NCBI GenBank assembly: GCA_949126835.1
Contig: OX421497.1
Location: 49,399,974 to 49,463,973 of the forward strand
From: Anisus vortex
Lineage: Eukaryota; Mollusca; Gastropoda; Planorbidae
DNA: 64,000 bases
Direction of reading: 5' to 3'
Notes under the pieces: model-generated
Told to the model about the DNA's origin: nothing
The model's input: only the letters and a program-made list of their open reading frames with translations
Databases searched by the model: none
Made by a program: the position numbers and the translations under genes
Part shown: one piece after another, positions 58,045 through 64,000 of the stretch
Layout of the letters: every line of letters starts with the position of its first letter
Numbering within the stretch: position 1 is the first letter of the stretch

Positions 58045-58732
58045 AAAAATTGATTTTTTAACTACAGATGCTTTAGTGGTACAGCGTGTGGACAGGAGAG
58101 GCTAATGGACATCTGCAGAAGATGTGTCTTGACAACAGCCAAAGCAACAATTGGCATGACAGCTAAACTGGTCACTGGACATCAGCAGAAAGGACACAAC
58201 ACTTGATGATGAACTACACTAGGAAAAAGTAAGAACCTTTATTTAATCATTGGGTTTAAACTTTAAACTAAGGTTGTAGAGCAGCCACATTTTTATGATA
58301 GGGGAGACCACTGATCTATAAAAAGTATGGATAGCGCCTCCTTAATAAATTTATAGACCTGAACCTCTTAACCCTTTCTCCACTATGAAGCTGCTTAATA
58401 TTGTAACAAAATTGACACTAAAAAAAACAAATAAAGCAAATGAATTAAATTCTTATTTTAAATATAAATAGATAAGGTTTAATTTAAACCTGAAAACATA
58501 ACAATAAACTGATCTGATGAATAAAAGTGACATAAAAAATCACTGACCATATCTCGATCAGTTGCAATAGTTGATAATGGAATTTAGAAATCATCATATC
58601 GTAATCAAATTCACTTATTCCAAACCTCTAATACTAAAAACATCTATACACATATTTAATTGTACCCTTGGCATATTCTTTTTCATGTTGAATGAAAATA
58701 CATATTCATGTGTGGAATCATCATCTTCCAGA

Positions 58733-59566
58733 TTATGTATTCTTGAGTCTTGTTTTTTTTTCTTTATGTTTATTGTCAGTTCTCAGTTTATTTTTACACA
58801 TAGATGAAAAATGGTTGACTTTTCTGCAATTGTGGCATGTTTTACCATGTGCTGGGCTATTGCTTTGACCACCTGGATGAGGCCATTTACCCCCACAATT
58901 CCTGCAACTGATATTATGCAGTCTTTCTTTACCATGAAAGGACTGATCATGTCTTTTATGCTGTTTCTTACCAAAAGTTGTATTAGTGCCTATTTTCTGA
59001 ACTTGATCATTATTGATTCTTTTATTGAAGTCTTCAGCCAATTCAATTGTCTTAGCATATTGGAGTAAGGCATTGAGAGACATCTCCGGAGTGGAGAGAC
59101 CTTTTTCCCTCACTTTGGAAGACTTGCATCCCACGATCATTTGAGATTTAATTTCACTTTCTGCATTAGTAAAATTACAAGTTTTGGCAAGTTGATACAG
59201 ATCTTGGTAGAATTCCTCTATATGTGTTGACTGTTGTATTTTATGTCGAAAAGTATATTTTTGCATCTCAACGTTCATTTTGGGATTGAAGTAGCTTGTT
59301 AGTTGCTTTACAATTTGACTAAATGGATCTTCCCCCTCAGTCTCAGCAGCTGTTGTACTTGACTGTGATAGTGATAACAATTCTATTTGGTCATTGAGTT
59401 TTTCACCACCATATGTTAATAGTAAAGCTTTCTTTTGCTCAACATTCGTGATGTTGTAAGCTGTGAAAAGATTTTTTAGTCTATTTATCCATTTTGACCA
59501 TCGGATTGTAACTCCCTCTGATTGACAATCAAATGTTGGATATTGTGGTAACATAAAAGACGCCAT
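58733..59566 (-). CDS. Gag of a Gypsy (Mag-like) retrotransposon, unit 1
   Basis: A 277-codon ORF starts MASFMLPQYPTF. Residues ~20-190 form a capsid-like region (RWSKWINRLKNLF, then QKKALLLTYGGEKLND) typical of gag in Mag/K02A2.6-type elements. Two nucleocapsid zinc modules follow. Residues 221-243 (CRNCGG...PH...SPAHGKT) lack the usual third Cys, which is Ser here. Residues 244-257 form a complete CX2CX4HX4C knuckle. The ORF stops where a change of frame would enter a pol-like stretch (EDDDSTHEYVFSF), which itself ends before a protease active site. It is the only one of the three tandem gag copies that is fully open. ATG 59,566 lies ~120 bp after the PBS on the minus strand. Confidence 0.85.
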   Translation of the reverse strand: MASFMLPQYPTFDCQSEGVTIRWSKWINRLKNLFTAYNITNVEQKKALLLTYGGEKLNDQIELLSLSQSSTTAAETEGEDPFSQIVKQLTSYFNPKMNVEMQKYTFRHKIQQSTHIEEFYQDLYQLAKTCNFTNAESEIKSQMIVGCKSSKVREKGLSTPEMSLNALLQYAKTIELAEDFNKRINNDQVQKIGTNTTFGKKQHKRHDQSFHGKERLHNISCRNCGGKWPHPGGQSNSPAHGKTCHNCRKVNHFSSMCKNKLRTDNKHKEKKTRLKNT

Positions 59567-59678
59567 GTTCTATTCTATTTTCAATGTATCCCTTTGAGAC
59601 GTCTGATGCAATCTCAAACTAAGAAATGTAATGTAATTTCTTTTATGAATATTATATTCCTGTTGGGACTTAAAATAA

Positions 59679-59697
59679 CCAACCTTCTCGTCGCCAA
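59679..59697 (-). other. Primer-binding site, unit 1
   Basis: The minus strand reads TGGCGACGAGAAGGTTGG, resembling the tRNA-Ser-type PBS TGGCGACGA of Mag-like Gypsy elements. It is repeated at equivalent places in units 2 and 3 (about 61,403-61,420 and 63,126-63,143). Confidence 0.7.
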
Positions 59698-60456
59698 TAT
59701 AGTGTTTCTTATGTGGTGGTCTTATGCTATGTAGGTGCATGGGTTATTAGTTACATAAGTAACAGGAAAAATTGATTTTTTAACTACAGATGCCTCAGTG
59801 GTACAGCATGTGGTCAGGAGAGGCTAATGGACATCTGCAGAAGATGTGTCTTGACAACAGCCAAAGCAACAATTGGCATGACAGCTGAACTGGTCACTGG
59901 ACATCAGCAGAAAGGACACAACACTTGATGATGAACTACACTAGGAAAAAGTAAGAACCTTTATTTAATCATTGGGTTTAAACTTTAAACTAAGGTTGTA
60001 GAGCAGCCACATTTTTATGATAGGGGAGACCACTGATCTAAAAAAAGTATGGATAGCGCCTCCTGAATAAATTTATAGACCTGAACCTCTTAACCCTTTC
60101 TCCACTATGAAGCTGCTTAATATTATTAAAAAATTGACAATAAAAAAAAACAAATAAAGCAAATGAATTAAATTCTTATTTTAAATATAAATAGATAAGG
60201 TTTAATTTAAACCAGAAAACATAACAATAAACTGATCTGATGAATAAAAGTGACATGAAAAAATCACTGACCATACCTCGATCAGTTGCAATAGTTGATA
60301 ATGGAAGTTAGAAATCATCATATCGTAATCAAATTCACTTATTCCAAACCTCTAATACTAAAAACATCTATACACATATTTAATTGTACCCTTGGCATAT
60401 TCTTTTTCATGTTGAATGAAAATACATATTCATGTACGGAATCATCATCTTCCAGA

Positions 60457-61290
60457 TTATGTATTCTTGAGTCTTGTTTTTTTTTCTTTATGTTTATTGT
60501 CAGTTCTCAGTTTATTTTTACACATAGATGAAAAATGGTTGACTTTTCTGCAATTGTGGCATGTTTTACCATGTGCTGGGCTATTGCTTTGACCACCTGG
60601 ATGAGGCCATTTACCCCCACAATTCCTGCAACTGATATTATGCAGTCTTTCTTTACCATGAAAGGACTAATCATGTCTTTTATGCTGTTTCTTACCAAAA
60701 GTTGTATTAGTGCCTATTTTCTGAACTTGATCATTATTGATTCTTTTATTGAAGTCTTCAGCCAATTCAATTGTCTTAGCATATTGGAGTAAGGCATTGA
60801 GAGACATCTCCGGAGTGGAGAGACCTTTTTCCCTCACTTTGGAAGACTTGCATCCCACGATCAATTGAGATTTAATTTCACTTTCTGCATTAGTAAAATT
60901 ACAAGTTTTGGCAAGTTGATACAGATCTTGGTAGAATTCCTCTATATGTGTTGACTGTTGTATTTTATGTCGAAAAGTATATTTTTGCATCTCAACGTTC
61001 ATTTTGGGATTGAAGTAGCTTGTTAGTTGCTTTACAATTTGACTAAATGGATCTTCCCCCTCAGTCTCAGCAGCTGTTGTACTTGACTGTGATAGTGATA
61101 ACGATTCTATTTGGTCATTGAGTTTTTCACCACCATATGTTAATAGTAAAGCTTTCTTTTGCTCAACATTCGTGATGTTGTAAGCTGTGAAAAGATTTTT
61201 TAGTCTATTTATCCATTTCGACCATCGGAATGTAACTCCCTCTGATTGACAATCAAATGTTGGATATTGTGGTAACATAAAAGACGCCAT
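60457..61290 (-). pseudogene. Gag copy, unit 2 (premature stop)
   Basis: It is the same gag as in unit 1, but a CAG-to-TAG change after residue 207 (60,667-60,669) removes the zinc-knuckle region from the product. The knuckle-coding sequence is still present downstream of the stop. Confidence 0.88.
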
Positions 61291-62181
61291 GTTCTATTCT
61301 ATTTTCAATGTATCCCTTTGAGACGTCTGATGCAATCTCAAACTAAGAAATGTAATGTAATTTCTTTTATGAATATTATATTCCTGTTGGGACTTAAAAT
61401 AACCAACCTTCTCGTCGCCAATATAGTGTTTCTTATGTGGTGGTCTTATGCTATGTAGGTGCATGGGTTATTAGTTACATAAGTAACAGGAAAAATTGAT
61501 TTTTTAACTACAGATGCCTCAGTGGTACAGCATGTGGTCAGGAGAGGCTAATGGACATCTGCAGAAGATGTGTCTTGACAACAGCCAAAGCAACAATTGG
61601 CATGACAGCTGAACTGGTCACTGGACATCAGCAGAAAGGACACAACACTTGATGATGAACTACACTAGGAAAAAGTAAGAACCTTTATTTAATCATTGGG
61701 TTTAAACTTTAAACTAAGGTTGTAGAGCAGCCACATTTTTATGATAGGGGAGACCACTGATCTAAAAAAAGTATGGATAGCGCCTCCTGAATAAATTTAT
61801 AGACCTGAACCTCTTAACCCTTTCTCCACTATGAAGCTGCTTAATATTATTAAAAAATTGACAATAAAAAAAAAACAAATAAAGCAAATGAATTAAATTC
61901 TTATTTTAAATATAAATAGATAAGGTTTAATTTAAACCAGAAAACATAACAATAAACTGATCTGATGAATAAAAGTGACATGAAAAAATCACTGACCATA
62001 CCTCGATCAGTTGCAATAGTTGATAATGGAAGTTAGAAATCATCATATCGTAATCAAATTCACTTATTCCAAACCTCTAATACTAAAAACATCTATACAC
62101 ATATTTAATTGTACCCTTGGCATATTCTTTTTCATGTTGAATGAAAATACATATTCATGTACGGAATCATCATCTTCCAGA

Positions 62182-63010
62182 TTATGTATTCTTGAGTCTT
62201 GTTTTTTTTTCTTTATGTTTATTGTCAGTTCTCAGTTTATTTTTACACATAGATGAAAAATGGTTGACTTTTCTGCAATTGTGGCATGTTTTACCATGTG
62301 CTGGGCTATTGCTTTGACCACCTGGATGAGGCCATTTACCCCCACAATTCCTGCAACTGATATTATGCAGTCTTTCTTTACCATGAAAGGACTAATCATG
62401 TCTTTTATGCTGTTTCTTACCAAAAGTTGTATTAGTGCCTATTTTCTGAACTTGATCATTATTGATTCTTTTATTGAAGTCTTCAGCCAATTCAATTGTC
62501 TTAGCATATTGGAGTAAGGCATTGAGAGACATCTCCGGAGTGGAGAGACCTTTTTCCCTCACTTTGGAAGACTTGCATCCCACGATCAATTGAGATTTAA
62601 TTTCACTTTCTGCATTAGTAAAATTACAAGTTTTGGCAAGTTGATACAGATCTTGGTAGAATTCCTCTATATGTGTTGACTGTTGTATTTTATGTCGAAA
62701 AGTATATTTTTGCATCTCAACGTTCATTTTGGGATTGAAGTAGCTTGTTAGTTGCTTTACAATTTGACTAAATGGATCTTCCCCCTCAGTCTCAGCAGCT
62801 GTTGTACTTGACTGTGATAGTGATAACGATTCTATTTGGTCATTGAGTTTTTCACCACCATATGTTAATAGTAAAGCTTTCTTTTGCTCAACATTCGTGA
62901 TGTTGTAAGCTGTGAAAAGATTTTTTAGTCTATTTATCCATTTCGACCATCGGATTGTAACTCCCTCTGATTGACAATCAAATGTTGGATATTGTGGTAA
63001 CAAAAGGCGC
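62182..63010 (-). pseudogene. Gag copy, unit 3 (start lost and premature stop)
   Basis: It shares the CAG-to-TAG stop of unit 2 (here 62,392-62,394), so units 2 and 3 descend from one copy. It also has a 2-bp loss next to the start region (near 63,003) that puts the ATG out of frame with gag. Confidence 0.88.
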
Positions 63011-63432
63011 CATGTTCTATTCTATTTTCAATGTATCCCTTTGAGACGTCTGATGCAATCTCAAACTAAGAAATGTAATGTAATTTCTTTTATGAATATT
63101 ATATTCCTGTTGGGACTTAAAATAACCAACATTCTCGTCGCCAATATAGTGTTTCTTATGTGGTGGTCTTATGCTATGTAGGTGCATGAGTTATTAGTTA
63201 CATAAGTAACAGGAAAAATTAATTTTTTAACTACAGATGCCTCAGTGGTACAGCATGTGGTCAGGAGAGGCTAATGGACATCTGCAGAAGATGTGTCTTG
63301 ACAAAAGCCAAAGCAACAATTGGCATGACAGCTGAACTGGTCACTGGACATCAGCAGAAAGGACACAACACTTGATGATGAACTACACAAGAAAAAAGTA
63401 AGAACCTTTATTCAATCATTTGGTTTAAACTT

Positions 63433-64000
63433 ACACACACTTACTTACACACACTTACTTACACACACTTACTTACACACACTTACTCACACACACTTAC
63501 TCACACACACTTACTCACACACACTTACTCACACACACTTACTCACACACACTTACTCACACACACTTACTCACACGCACTTACTCACATGCACTTACTC
63601 ACATGCACTTACTCACACGCACTTACTCACACGCACTTACTCACACGCACTTACTCACACGCACTTACTCACACGCACTTACTCACACGCACTTACTCAC
63701 ACGCACTTACTCACACGCACTCACTCACACGCACTCACACACACGCACTCACACACACTTACTCACACACACTTACTCACACACACTTACTCACACACAC
63801 TTACTCACACACACTTACTCACACACACTTACTCACACACACTTACTCACACACACTTAGTCACACACACTTAGTCACACACACTTAGTCACACACACTT
63901 AGTCACACACACTTAGTCACACACACTTAGTCACACACACTTAGTCACACACACTTAGTCACACACACTTAGTCACACACACTTAGTCACACACACTTAG
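63433..64000 (+). repeat. 14-bp minisatellite (TTACTCACACACAC), runs off the window
   Basis: About 40 units fall in blocks of variants: TTACTTACACACAC first, then TTACTCACACACAC, TTACTCACAYGCAC, TTACTCACACACAC again, and finally TTAGTCACACACAC to the window edge. It begins exactly where the fourth LTR-gag unit is cut off. Apparent HTHLLTRTYSHAL-type ORFs are artefacts of the repeat. Confidence 0.95.

Larger units (their letters stand above)
58045..63432 (-). mobile_element. Tandem array of LTR-PBS-gag segments (Mag-like Gypsy)
   Basis: Three full units of about 1,722-1,724 bp (58,045-59,766; 59,767-61,490; 61,491-63,213) and a truncated fourth (63,214-63,432) lie head to tail. On the minus strand each unit contains a TATAAATTTATT box, an AATAAA signal ~110 bp later, a TGGCGACGA primer-binding site and a gag ORF. 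Units 2 and 3 are almost identical; unit 1 differs by a few percent. The Pol region is absent in every unit beyond the start of a protease-like frame, so the same internal deletion predates the tandem amplification. Confidence 0.88.

Noticed and set aside
58068..58228. Exon-like segment on the + strand of each 1.72-kb unit (TTTTTTAACTACAG acceptor, AAAAAGTAAGA donor)
   Set aside because: It lies antisense within the LTR of the Mag-like element and is repeated only because the unit is tandem. The open frame is short (about 45 codons).
58571..62517. + strand ORFs of 78 and 85 codons repeated three times
   Set aside because: They are antisense to gag and its 3' sequence and repeat only because the unit does.
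63589..63888. 99-codon His/Thr/Leu-repeat ORF
   Set aside because: It is a translation of the 14-bp minisatellite. Shifted frames give the same type of peptide.

Overview
The window looks like repeat-rich nuclear DNA of an animal. It holds Ty3/Gypsy-type LTR retrotransposon pieces, a ZMYM1-like hAT transposon, hAT MITEs, a YADD-type non-LTR retrotransposon and tRNA-derived SINEs. The AT-rich part is peppered with the octamer TAGGCCTA or its core, a flavour I associate with marine invertebrates, but the species cannot be fixed from the sequence. No bacterial genes, operons or CRISPR arrays are present, and no complete conventional host gene was recognised.

Positions 1-37,205 are one GC- and CpG-rich satellite of a 21-bp unit (GGTAGCGCCGAC followed by CTACYCAGC, with recurrent variants). 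The period is a multiple of three and the consensus has no stop in two of three frames on each strand, so it throws up huge apparent heptapeptide ORFs (up to 1,094 codons) that I do not regard as genes. Variant composition divides the array into block A (1-7,690) and block B (7,690-22,212) in one orientation, inverted A (22,213-28,770) and inverted B (28,771-36,912), then a short forward edge of a distinct variant (36,913-37,205). Long near-identical internal duplications (4.1 kb, 2.25 kb and 420 bp spacings) show recent turnover.

Positions 37,226-41,744 form a nest of elements at the array edge. A tRNA-like SINE is split by a solo LTR with a target-site duplication. After it come a hAT fragment, two minus-strand stretches that look like exons, a ~0.5-kb MITE containing its own minisatellite, another minisatellite, and a second copy of the same LTR.

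Positions 41,748-44,689 hold a PBS-like site and an intact 923-codon ORF. It encodes gag, a zinc knuckle and an aspartic protease, then runs directly into the second half of an integrase core; reverse transcriptase and RNase H are absent. No 3' LTR was found.

Positions 44,690-58,044 are AT-rich and mostly non-coding. They carry a non-LTR retrotransposon broken into opposite-strand pieces, a 329-bp hAT MITE with TIRs and TSD, a 2.03-kb hAT element with a perfect 8-bp TSD and a decayed transposase, and a 1.14-kb inverted-repeat element built around repeated AACGCTCGGCGTT hairpins with a tRNA-like sequence inside it.

Positions 58,045-63,432 are a tandem array of 1.72-kb units. Each is an LTR-PBS-gag segment of a second, Mag-like Gypsy element on the minus strand. 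It runs into a 14-bp minisatellite that fills the window to its end. The window is thus a record of satellite expansion and nested transposition rather than a set of cooperating cellular genes.
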